A stretch of DNA of 64,000 nt from contig CAWAED010000010.1 of NCBI GenBank assembly GCA_963781105.1, forward strand, positions 114,208 through 178,207, given 5' to 3'. Shown here piece by piece: positions 54,806 to 62,788 of this stretch (position 1 is the first letter of the stretch; each line of letters opens with the position of its first letter). The position numbers and the translations under genes are program-made. The notes under the pieces were generated by a model. The model was given only the letters and a program-made list of their open reading frames with translations. It ran no database searches and was not told where the DNA came from. The stretch is from Palsa-295 sp963781105 (GTDB taxonomy: Bacteria; Acidobacteriota; Terriglobia; Acidiferrales; UBA7541).

Positions 54806-57598
54806 GTGGCTGACGCTAACCTTCCTGCTGGACAAGTGATTTCGCATTACCGCATCGTCGAAAAAATTGGCGGCGGTGGAATGGGCGTGGTGTATCGCGC
54901 GGAAGACACCAAGCTGCGGCGGCAAGTGGCGTTGAAATTTTTGCCGCGCGAAGTGGTGCAGGACGCTGCCGCACTGGAACGCTTCCGGCGCGAGGCGCAA
55001 GCCGCTTCGGCGCTCAATCATTCCAACATCTGCACAATTTACGACATTGACGAAGACAACGGCACGCCTTTCATCGCCATGGAATTGCTGAAGGGCGCGA
55101 CACTGAAGCATCGCATCAACGGCCAGCCGTTGCCGCTCGATAATCTGCTGGAAATCGGGATTGATGTGGCTGATGCGCTGGATGCGGCGCACTCGGAAGG
55201 GATCGTTCATCGCGACATCAAGCCTGCGAATATTTTTGTGACCGATCGCGGGCAAGCCAAGGTACTGGATTTCGGCTTGGCGAAGCAGATGGTGGCGCGC
55301 GGCGTGGGTGAGGCGGTGACCGTGGGCGCCGCGACGATGGACAGCGATCCCAACCTGACCAGCCCGGGTATGGCGATCGGCACCGTGGGTTATATGTCTC
55401 CCGAGCAGGTGCGCGCGGAAAATCTGGATGGCCGCTCGGATTTATTTTCGCTGGGGTTGGTGCTGTACGAGATGGCTACGGGCCGGCAGGCCTTTGCGGG
55501 GAATACGTCGGGCGTCATCTTTGCGGCGATTCTGGAGCGCGAGCCTCCGCCGCCCTCGCGTGTGAATCCCAATTTGCCCGCGGCATTCGACAACATCGTC
55601 AGCAAGGCTCTGGAAAAAAGTCCGAAGCTGCGTTACCAGCATGCTGCCGACTTGCGCGCGGATTTGCAGCGACTGAAGCGCGACACCGATTCGGGGCGGA
55701 CGTTGTCGTCAGGAGTGGCGAGCGTGCAAACAGCGGTGCCGGTTTCCTCGTCCGCGACGCCTGCCCCGGCGGGGGCGGGTTCGAGCAGTTCGGTGATTGT
55801 GGCTGCGACGCAGCAGCACAAGGGCAAAATGATCGCCGGCGCAGTGATCGCGCTATTGATTGTGGGCGCGGCGGGATTTGGCGTTTATTCCATGCTGCGC
55901 GGGAAAGCGGCGGCCGTGCCGTTCCAGAACTTTACGATCACGCAGGTGACGACTTCCGGAAAAGTTCGCGACGCGGCGATTTCGCCGGATGGAAAGTACG
56001 TTCTCAGCATCGTGGAGGATAGCGGGCTGCGGAGCTTGTGGCTGCGCAACATTCCCACCGGCAGCAACACGCAGGTGCTGCCGCCGGAATCCGCGCTGTA
56101 TCAGAATCCGGCGTTTTCGCCGGACGGAAATTACGTTTACTACAGCAAGGCCGCGGATGCAGCGGGGAATTCTTACAATCTCTACCGCCTACCGGTTTTG
56201 GGCGGCGATTCGGCGCTGCTGGTGCATGACGTGGACGTGGGGCCGGTTTTTTCGCCGGAAGGGCAGCGGATGGCGTACTTGCGGGCGAACGATCCGGTGC
56301 TGGGCAAGTATTTGATTTTGACCGCGAAGATGGATGGCAGCGACGAGAAAGTCGCATACACCGGGTTGACGCCGTTTCCAGTGTGGCTGGGGTGGTCGCC
56401 GGATGGGAAGCTGATCGCCTACATACTCGCGGCCGGGCAGGAAGCGCAAGGCGCCGTGCGAACGATTGAGCTGGCGACCGGAAAAGATCAGCCGCTCGCG
56501 ACGCTGACGGACAAATTTGCGACCAGCCTGGCGTGGCTGCCGGACGGCCGCGGGCTGATGATCGTTTACACGGATCGCTCGACGGGATTCCGCCGCGCGC
56601 AAATCGGATTCGTATCGTTTCCAGAAGGCCAATTCCACGCGCTCACCAATGATACGAACGGATACCAGACACTGAGCATTTCCGCGGACGGAAAATCCAT
56701 CGCTGCGATGCAGCGGCAAGGCTCGGAATCGGTGGTGCTGCTGCCGAGTTCGGGTCATGGAAATCCCACGACGGTGGCGGGAATTCCGACGAACGAGAAT
56801 GTGCGGCAGGTTCTTTGGGACAAGGATGGGAACCTGCTGGTGGTGTCGTCGCATGCGATTTTGCGAACTTCGCCTGACGGGAATCATCAGACGACGATTT
56901 TGACCGATCCCAACGCCATGATTACGGGAGCGGTGGCGTGCCCGAACGGCGGACCAATCCTTTTGAGCTGGTACGCGCGGGACGGCGGCAATCAGTCGGA
57001 CATCTGGCGCGTGGATGCGGATGGTTCCCACCCGAAGCAGCTCACCCACGGGAAGGACGACGAACAACCCGGCTGTTCGCAGGATGGGAAATGGATCTAC
57101 TACGCGGACAACACGAAGAGTTATGAGATCTATCGCGAACCGATCGAAGGCGGAACGCCGGAATTGATCAAGGCCAGCAGGATGAAGAATGGATTTGTGG
57201 GCAGCGCGGGGGATATTTCGCCGGACGGGAAATTATTGGCGGCGATTGTGACGCAGATTGATCCCGTTACCGAGGCGGACCTGCACGCGCTCGCGCTGAT
57301 TGACGTGGCGGCCAACACCGAATCTTCGATACGGATTTTCCCCTCGCAGCCGACCATCACGTTTCCGGTGTCTTTCACGCCGGATGGCAAGAATGTGGCG
57401 TATCGCGTGATTGACAAAGGCACAGACAACGTCTGGATGCAGCCCGTGGACGGTTCGAAGGGGCATCAGGTAACCGAATTCACTACCGATCACGTCCGGT
57501 ATTTTTCGTGGTCGCCGGATGGGAAGACTCTCGCCGTTGTGCGCGGGCATTTGATTTCCGACGTCGTGCTGCTGCGTGAAGGCAAGGCGGCGCAGTAG
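54806..57598 (+). CDS. Ser/Thr protein kinase with C-terminal TolB-like propeller
   Basis: This 930-aa protein is a Hanks-type kinase (residues about 10-290) joined through one membrane helix (IAGAVIALLIVGAAGFGVYS, near 343) to a PD40/TolB-like beta-propeller. Kinase motifs are the Gly loop EKIGGGGMGVVYRAE, Lys in VALKFL, catalytic VHRDIKPANIFV, DFG in VLDFGLAKQ and PEQVR in the activation segment. The propeller blades carry repeated SPDGK motifs (AISPDGKYVLSIVED, NPAFSPDGNYVYYS, SWSPDGKTLAVV). It uses a GTG start. The layout, kinase inside and propeller outside, suggests an extracytoplasmic sensor; substrates are unknown. The family is expanded in Acidobacteriota. Confidence 0.93.
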   Translation: MADANLPAGQVISHYRIVEKIGGGGMGVVYRAEDTKLRRQVALKFLPREVVQDAAALERFRREAQAASALNHSNICTIYDIDEDNGTPFIAMELLKGATLKHRINGQPLPLDNLLEIGIDVADALDAAHSEGIVHRDIKPANIFVTDRGQAKVLDFGLAKQMVARGVGEAVTVGAATMDSDPNLTSPGMAIGTVGYMSPEQVRAENLDGRSDLFSLGLVLYEMATGRQAFAGNTSGVIFAAILEREPPPPSRVNPNLPAAFDNIVSKALEKSPKLRYQHAADLRADLQRLKRDTDSGRTLSSGVASVQTAVPVSSSATPAPAGAGSSSSVIVAATQQHKGKMIAGAVIALLIVGAAGFGVYSMLRGKAAAVPFQNFTITQVTTSGKVRDAAISPDGKYVLSIVEDSGLRSLWLRNIPTGSNTQVLPPESALYQNPAFSPDGNYVYYSKAADAAGNSYNLYRLPVLGGDSALLVHDVDVGPVFSPEGQRMAYLRANDPVLGKYLILTAKMDGSDEKVAYTGLTPFPVWLGWSPDGKLIAYILAAGQEAQGAVRTIELATGKDQPLATLTDKFATSLAWLPDGRGLMIVYTDRSTGFRRAQIGFVSFPEGQFHALTNDTNGYQTLSISADGKSIAAMQRQGSESVVLLPSSGHGNPTTVAGIPTNENVRQVLWDKDGNLLVVSSHAILRTSPDGNHQTTILTDPNAMITGAVACPNGGPILLSWYARDGGNQSDIWRVDADGSHPKQLTHGKDDEQPGCSQDGKWIYYADNTKSYEIYREPIEGGTPELIKASRMKNGFVGSAGDISPDGKLLAAIVTQIDPVTEADLHALALIDVAANTESSIRIFPSQPTITFPVSFTPDGKNVAYRVIDKGTDNVWMQPVDGSKGHQVTEFTTDHVRYFSWSPDGKTLAVVRGHLISDVVLLREGKAAQ

Positions 57599-57697
57599 CG
57601 GGATCGTGCCGGGAGTACGGAAGGGCAGCGCACCTGAGGCATCAACCTTGCGTACAAGGGGCGCGGCAAGCAGCGCACCTGCCCCAGTACTTTTCGT

Positions 57698-58978
57698 TTA
57701 CTCGACCACTACCGAGAATTTCGCGGTTTTGGCTGGCGGAGCATCTTTTTCGAAGGGGCGGACATATTCGAAAGCTAGTTGCGTCGTTCCTTTTGTTGGC
57801 GCGCTGAAGGTCCAGACTTCTTCGCCGCTGGCTCCGACCTTGCCGGATGTGGATGCGTTGTAGGTGGTGCTGATGAGCGTGAGGGTTGCGGGATCGAGTT
57901 TGGTGGCCAGGCGCCAACTGTAGCCGGTGGTGCGATTGGCGGGGAGCGTGATCGAAAATTCCTTGCCGACGAGCGCGCGGATCTCTTCAACGCCCGCGGC
58001 TCCGAAACTACCGGCGCCCGATGATCCACTCGTGCCTTCGGAAGCTTTCACCGTCGTGACCTTCGCTCCCTGAAATTTTCCGTCGGTATCGAACACGAAG
58101 TCAACCGTCGCGGTTCCGATCGTCGCACAGGCGTGGCAGCCATCGCGGAGGATATAATCGACCGCGAAGGTTTGCGTGCCCCAGCCGGTGTCTACAAGCG
58201 CGGGAAGTTTCGCATCGACGCGATCGCCGGGCCAGACGCTGACGTTGGGAAATTGGCCGGCGAGCTGGCTGTATGCGGCGTTACCTTGCAGCCGCGCTTT
58301 CGGCAGCACGTCGTCATCGTCCACATCGATTGGCGAAGGATCGCCGTTCACCAGGAAGATGCCGTCGAGTTCATTGGCGCGAAAAACGTATTGGATGTAA
58401 GCCACGTCCACGGGGCCGACCTTGCGGAACGCGCGCATGTAGATGACGCCGATGTCCGCGGCGCTGCGCGAGAAGGCGACGGCTTCGGCGGACGCTCCGG
58501 CGGATTTCATTTCTCCGAGAAAACAATTTTCGATGCGAGAAGGATCGCCGGCTTCGCCGCATTTTGTGCGAATGGCGGCGAGAGCGTCTGGTGACGGATT
58601 CCACACGGCGACTTCGGTGATGCGGGCATTAGCGGGGCGAGATGGTTTGGCGGTTTGTTGCGTCATCACGGTAGCGTTTGTGGATAAGCTGAACAGCTCG
58701 TCCTCTGGGGCTGAAGCCCCTGATACAAGAGGCGGCTGTATGTCGGAGGTGAAGCTCCGACCCCCTAAAAACCTACTATCTGAAAATCTTGCTTGCTCTC
58801 GCGGTGGTGTTGCGCCAGCGAACGATGGCGGTCTGAAGACCGCCGCTACAAAAGCGGCCTGCGTCCCTGCAAAAATTGTGGAAGGTGCGCAGAGCAGAAC
58901 TGCCGCAACGACGATTCCGCGCGCCACAAATTTGTTGCGGCGCGGCGCGGTTATCGGATTTGCGCTATTGTGCGGCAT
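57698..58978 (-). CDS. Secreted protein with C-terminal chagasin (I42) domain
   Basis: This 426-aa exported protein has a signal (KFVARGIVVAAVLLCAPSTI then FAG), a repeat-derived linker (residues about 39-95), a central domain of unknown type ending DGCHACATIGTATVDFVF, and a C-terminal domain matching inhibitor family I42: LPANRTTGYSWRLATKLDP, GASGEEVWTFSAPTKGTTQL and AFEYVRPFEKDAPPAK. I42 proteins inhibit papain-like cysteine peptidases in the periplasm or outside. The ATG at 58978 lies 6 bp after the GH116 stop, with GGAGAAG upstream, so both are cotranscribed. The linker translates intergenic palindromes, which is unusual. Confidence 0.78.
   Translation of the reverse strand: MPHNSANPITAPRRNKFVARGIVVAAVLLCAPSTIFAGTQAAFVAAVFRPPSFAGATPPREQARFSDSRFLGGRSFTSDIQPPLVSGASAPEDELFSLSTNATVMTQQTAKPSRPANARITEVAVWNPSPDALAAIRTKCGEAGDPSRIENCFLGEMKSAGASAEAVAFSRSAADIGVIYMRAFRKVGPVDVAYIQYVFRANELDGIFLVNGDPSPIDVDDDDVLPKARLQGNAAYSQLAGQFPNVSVWPGDRVDAKLPALVDTGWGTQTFAVDYILRDGCHACATIGTATVDFVFDTDGKFQGAKVTTVKASEGTSGSSGAGSFGAAGVEEIRALVGKEFSITLPANRTTGYSWRLATKLDPATLTLISTTYNASTSGKVGASGEEVWTFSAPTKGTTQLAFEYVRPFEKDAPPAKTAKFSVVVE
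58707..58720. repeat. TTCA-core palindrome inside a coding region (1)
   Basis: GGGGCTGAAGCCCC, a TGAA-core hairpin of the family seen at 18001, 19772 and 25131, here within the 57698-58978 reading frame. Confidence 0.7.
58742..58761. repeat. TTCA-core palindrome inside a coding region (2)
   Basis: GTCGGAGGTGAAGCTCCGAC, a 7-bp stem around GTGAAG, within the same reading frame. Confidence 0.65.
58827..58844. repeat. TTCA-core palindrome inside a coding region (3)
   Basis: GGCGGTCTGAAGACCGCC followed by GCTACA, the reverse-orientation form of the TGTAGC-GGC unit found at 17995-18018. Confidence 0.7.
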
Positions 58979-58984
58979 CGAGTT

Positions 58985-61438
58985 CTACTTCTCCGCTGCG
59001 GCTTCGGTTCGCGGCGTTGGAATCATTTCCATGGACCAGATTGACGCGGGGCGCATGTACATGCTGGCGCGATAGTAGCCGCGGATATCATAAGCCTCCG
59101 GCGTGCGGAACCAGTAGCCGCGGCCGTTTTTGGGATCCCACACTACGTTGTACACGCCTTTGGCGGTGTTGTAACCCTGTGTAGTCAATCCTTCATAGAT
59201 CATTTCGGAGGCGATGCTGAAGGTGGCGCCGGTCCAGACTTCTTCCACTTGTTCGTTGTCGTGCAGCAGTTCGCCATGCGCGCCGATGCCATTGATGGCG
59301 CCCATTAGGCCGTTGCCGAATTTCATTACGTTGTTGTCGTACACGGTTTGCAGGGCTTTCAGGCGCATTTCCTTGGGAACGAGCGCGCCGAGGCCGGTCA
59401 TATCGGCGTACCACTGACCGGCGAGCTGTTCGGCCATGATTGAATTTTTATATGGGCTGGCGGTGTCGTAGTTGAAGTAGGAGCCGTTCCAAAGTTTCTT
59501 GATGAATGTGGCCTGAGCTTTTTTGAAGAGCGCTTCGTAGTTGTCTGCCGCAGCGCTATCGCCGAGCACGCGCGACATTTCCGATGTTGCGCGTAGCGCT
59601 GCGAGATAAAGGCTGCCGCAATACGCGCTTTCGCCGCGGGCCGGCCATTCGTCGTAGGTTTGATCGGGGAAACCGCCGTTTTCGATGAGGCCGTCGCCAT
59701 CGGTGTCAAATTGCTTCAGGTAATCGAGGGCCTCGCGCACGGATTTGTAGTTGTAACGCAGGAAGTCGAGATCCTTGCTGCCGCTGAAGACGTAATCGCG
59801 CCAGACCATCAGGACGTATTTGCTATTGAGGTCGCGCCAGTTGGTGACGTCCTGCCAGCTGTACTGATTAATGTTGACGAGCGGATCTTCGCTCGGGTTT
59901 CCCAAATCGTGCGGCGCGGCGCCCGCGGTTTTGCGCTGGATGGCCACGAATTTGTGCTCGCGCTCGAGCATCCAGCCCCATACGGAGCGCTGCTCGTTCA
60001 CTTCGGGGATGGTGTCCGAATATTCGCGCATTTCCTGTTTTTCGATTTCAGGCCAGAACCTGAGCAGCGGCCAGGAACCATAGAAACGGACATCGAGCGT
60101 GCCGTAGAAGGGATAGTCGAAACATTCCATGTAGCTGAAGGAGTCGGATTTTTCGGATGCGGGATGATGCGGGTTCGCGGGGCCTGCTAGTTCGTGGCCC
60201 CACATCGTGCCGCCGTCGGCGAGGTAGTAGAGCTCGTTGAATAATTCGGCGCGGAACCAGGCGGGCTTGGATTCGTCCGAGAGGTACGGCTTCTGCCACG
60301 CGTCAATCTGGCGGCTCCAATCCTCGCCGTTTTCGAGAGCAGTGCGCGCGATGGCCCAGGCATTTTTTCCGGAGGCGTCGAAAAATTTTGTGTAGTGACG
60401 AACCCACTTGCGTCCGCCGCCGTAATGGACGATCGGAAGATCCCAGGAGAGCGCCATGGGGATCAGTTTCTTTTCGCCGGGAGCGAGGGTGAAGCGCACG
60501 GCGATGGCGGCGGCCAGTTGTTCGCCGCTGCTGGCAATTTTGGGATCGAAGTTGGAGAGGCGGCCATCGGTGGAAAATGGCTTCCAGACTTCTGCGCCGG
60601 GGCCGTCGGGGTTGAAGTCGGCGGTGTAAGTGACGTCTATGCCCTCGCCGGCGAGAGTGGCGATGGCGAATTGCCCGTCCCATCCTTCAGACACTGGACC
60701 GTTCCGCAGGCGATCGAAGACGATGCCTTGCATGTTGCCGCCGGCGATTTTTTCGGAGTGAAAACTGTTTGCGTCCAAGTCGTTCAATGCGCCGCTAAAG
60801 CCGCGAGTCTGATCGCGGAACCAGCCGATCATGTTGGTCCAGGAAAACATGATGGAGACGGTGATGGGTTTGTCGCTGGGATTGCTTGCGTACCAGTTAT
60901 AAACGGCGACGGGATAGCTGGATTCCTTGTAGTTGTCCGGCAGCACGGGGGAAAACTGCTCGAGAGTGAGAACCACGGGCAGCTGGGGCGTTCGATAGGC
61001 GTACCAGGATTTGGGATAGAGCGCGGCATAATCTCCGCCGCCCGCCGTGTAATTCCAGTTCCACGCGGAGAGTGCATTCTTCTCAGGTTTACCGGTGGAG
61101 AGCACGAACGCCACCGGCTCGCCTCCTTCTTTTTGCGCGAAGACCGAAAATTGATTCGCGGGAACGTCCTGATACTTGTGAACGCCCGATTGCAGGTGCC
61201 ACCTTTCGAAATTGCCACGATAGCTGCGCGAGAAAGTTCCGGCACCGAAGCCGCCGACCGGCGCGCCTTGCCAGTAGCCGTCGTCAATATTGTCCAGTTC
61301 GGGTTTGTTCCGCCCGGGATTCGCGGGCGGCACGCCGATCGGAATGCGCCAAGCCACCTTCGGAATTTCGTCTTGGGCTTGCGCGGCGGGAAGGCTGAAG
61401 AGCAGGGAGAGAGACACAAGCAGCCAAACTCTGGGCAT
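58985..61438 (-). CDS. GH116-family glycoside hydrolase
   Basis: This 817-aa exported enzyme (signal LVSLSLLFSLPAAQAQ) resembles non-lysosomal glucosylceramidase/GH116 beta-glycosidases. N-terminal features are PVGGFGAGTFSRSYRGNFER and IPKVAWRIPIGVPP; the catalytic domain has RAELFNELYYLADGGTMW, where the Glu of FNELYY fits the nucleophile, and GGFPDQTYDEWPARG, where the Asp before EW fits the acid/base. The C-terminal part carries AGQWYADMTGLGALVPKEMR and GAHGELLHDNEQVEEVWTGA. It is in an operon with the I42-domain gene (6-bp gap). The assignment of catalytic residues is by motif resemblance only. Confidence 0.87.
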   Translation of the reverse strand: MPRVWLLVSLSLLFSLPAAQAQDEIPKVAWRIPIGVPPANPGRNKPELDNIDDGYWQGAPVGGFGAGTFSRSYRGNFERWHLQSGVHKYQDVPANQFSVFAQKEGGEPVAFVLSTGKPEKNALSAWNWNYTAGGGDYAALYPKSWYAYRTPQLPVVLTLEQFSPVLPDNYKESSYPVAVYNWYASNPSDKPITVSIMFSWTNMIGWFRDQTRGFSGALNDLDANSFHSEKIAGGNMQGIVFDRLRNGPVSEGWDGQFAIATLAGEGIDVTYTADFNPDGPGAEVWKPFSTDGRLSNFDPKIASSGEQLAAAIAVRFTLAPGEKKLIPMALSWDLPIVHYGGGRKWVRHYTKFFDASGKNAWAIARTALENGEDWSRQIDAWQKPYLSDESKPAWFRAELFNELYYLADGGTMWGHELAGPANPHHPASEKSDSFSYMECFDYPFYGTLDVRFYGSWPLLRFWPEIEKQEMREYSDTIPEVNEQRSVWGWMLEREHKFVAIQRKTAGAAPHDLGNPSEDPLVNINQYSWQDVTNWRDLNSKYVLMVWRDYVFSGSKDLDFLRYNYKSVREALDYLKQFDTDGDGLIENGGFPDQTYDEWPARGESAYCGSLYLAALRATSEMSRVLGDSAAADNYEALFKKAQATFIKKLWNGSYFNYDTASPYKNSIMAEQLAGQWYADMTGLGALVPKEMRLKALQTVYDNNVMKFGNGLMGAINGIGAHGELLHDNEQVEEVWTGATFSIASEMIYEGLTTQGYNTAKGVYNVVWDPKNGRGYWFRTPEAYDIRGYYRASMYMRPASIWSMEMIPTPRTEAAAEK

Positions 61439-61493
61439 CTATTGTTCTCCGTGGAGGCGGGTGATCGGCATTCGGGCGAACCCGGATTGTACA

Positions 61494-61533
61494 CAAAAAA
61501 ATGGGCGCGCCTGGAAGTGATTTAGGCGCGCCC
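61494..61533 (-). terminator. Intrinsic terminator after the VWA gene
   Basis: On the minus strand, GGGCGCGCCT / AGGCGCGCCC forms a perfect 10-bp stem with an 11-nt loop (61503-61533), followed by ATTTTTTTGT. It ends the 61559-62500 transcript and separates it from GH116. Confidence 0.88.
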
Positions 61534-61558
61534 TTGAGTTGAGAATTACGAGTTTGCG

Positions 61559-62500
61559 CTATTTGGGCGGCCCGGGCACCCAAACGCTGTCGGCAGCGGA
61601 AATTTCAACATTCTTCAGCTCGGTTTTGATCCGGAACTGGCGCAACTGGCCCTTTCCTTTGGTGGGACGTTCCGTATTCCAACCCAGCCAGTACTGATTT
61701 TTGAGGATCATATCCAGCTGCTTGAGGAACGGTTCGAACGCAATCGGCGTCTGCAGACCCTGAAAGAAAGATTCGCCGCCGGTTTTGTCGGTGATTTCGG
61801 CAAGATTGCTCTGGCCGTAATTCACGCGGAACGTGTTGTGCGTGAGGCGGCCGACACCGCTGGCGTAGAGAGTGTGAAGGATGACGCCCGCTTTCTCCGC
61901 CGTTTCGTAGGTGCTCTGAATATCCGGGCTGAAAGGGTCGCCGCGGAAGCGGTCAATGCCGTCGGCGATGAGCAAAATTTCGCGGCGCGAACCTGGGGTC
62001 GCAGGCCAACGCTTAATGAGGCTCATGGTCGAAAGGTAGATGCTGGTATATGCGCCATAATTGCCGAAGGGCAAGCGCAGAGTCTTGGCCACGGCATCGT
62101 GGTCGGTGCTGAATTGCGACGCGGGTTGCACATCGCCATTGCTGGCGTAGAAGAGACCGACGGCCGTGGTCCGTGGCTGGTTGGTGATGAAATTCTTGAT
62201 GTCGTTGAATTGCAGTCCGATGTTGGAATTGGTGCCGTCGTCAATCACAATGGCGAGCTGCAGCGCGGCCTTGTCGCCTTGCGCCGGTTCCCAGCTGCTC
62301 ACTTCCTTCTTGGTTTTGCCTTCGTAAAGATTGATGTCGTCTTTGCTGATGGCCGGAGGCGGCGTGTAATTCGGTCCGAGCACGGTGACGACCGTGCTGA
62401 CGGAAGCGGTGGTTTGACCTTGAGCTATCGGAGAAAGAACGGATCCCAACAGGATAGCGACCGTGAAAAAAACAGCGAGTGCCCGAATCGACTTGCGCAT
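61559..62500 (-). CDS. VWFA-domain secreted protein of acidobacterial type
   Basis: This 313-aa exported protein has a signal (SIRALAVFFTVAILLGSVLS then PIAQGQT), an N-terminal stretch with VTVLGPNYTPPPAISKDDIN, and a von Willebrand A-like domain with LQLAIVIDDGTNSNIGLQFN (MIDAS-like D-x-[S/G]-x-S variant), then REILLIADGIDRFRGDPFSP. It matches the VWFA-related acidobacterial domain family. The MIDAS is not a perfect DxSxS. GGAGGTTGAG lies before the ATG at 62500. Its function is unknown, probably protein binding outside the membrane. Confidence 0.85.
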   Translation of the reverse strand: MRKSIRALAVFFTVAILLGSVLSPIAQGQTTASVSTVVTVLGPNYTPPPAISKDDINLYEGKTKKEVSSWEPAQGDKAALQLAIVIDDGTNSNIGLQFNDIKNFITNQPRTTAVGLFYASNGDVQPASQFSTDHDAVAKTLRLPFGNYGAYTSIYLSTMSLIKRWPATPGSRREILLIADGIDRFRGDPFSPDIQSTYETAEKAGVILHTLYASGVGRLTHNTFRVNYGQSNLAEITDKTGGESFFQGLQTPIAFEPFLKQLDMILKNQYWLGWNTERPTKGKGQLRQFRIKTELKNVEISAADSVWVPGPPK

Positions 62501-62788
62501 CTCAACCTCCTCAGTAAGTGCCTGATTGCCGCCCATTTTGCGCGTACACGTACCCCCGGTGGTGATCCTGCCGCGCCACTTTATTGAGAGGTTGCGGTTC
62601 TGTCAAGGTTTCAGGGACTCAGCGCGCCGCTCGCGGAGCCGATTGCCGGTTGCAGATGGTTTATCAGCGTCTATTTTTGTTGAAGTGATGGATGGCGTCT
62701 AGCGTTCAAGTACATACCTGGAACGAATACTACTGCCCGAGTCGCCAATGCCGCTTGCAACTCGCAGGCGAACAGCTCGCTGCCTGCC
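62501..62788. other. Intergenic region, nothing recognised
   Basis: This 288-bp gap holds the ribosome-binding site of the VWA gene at its left end. No gene, clear repeat or terminator is seen for the Kelch gene. Confidence 0.5.
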
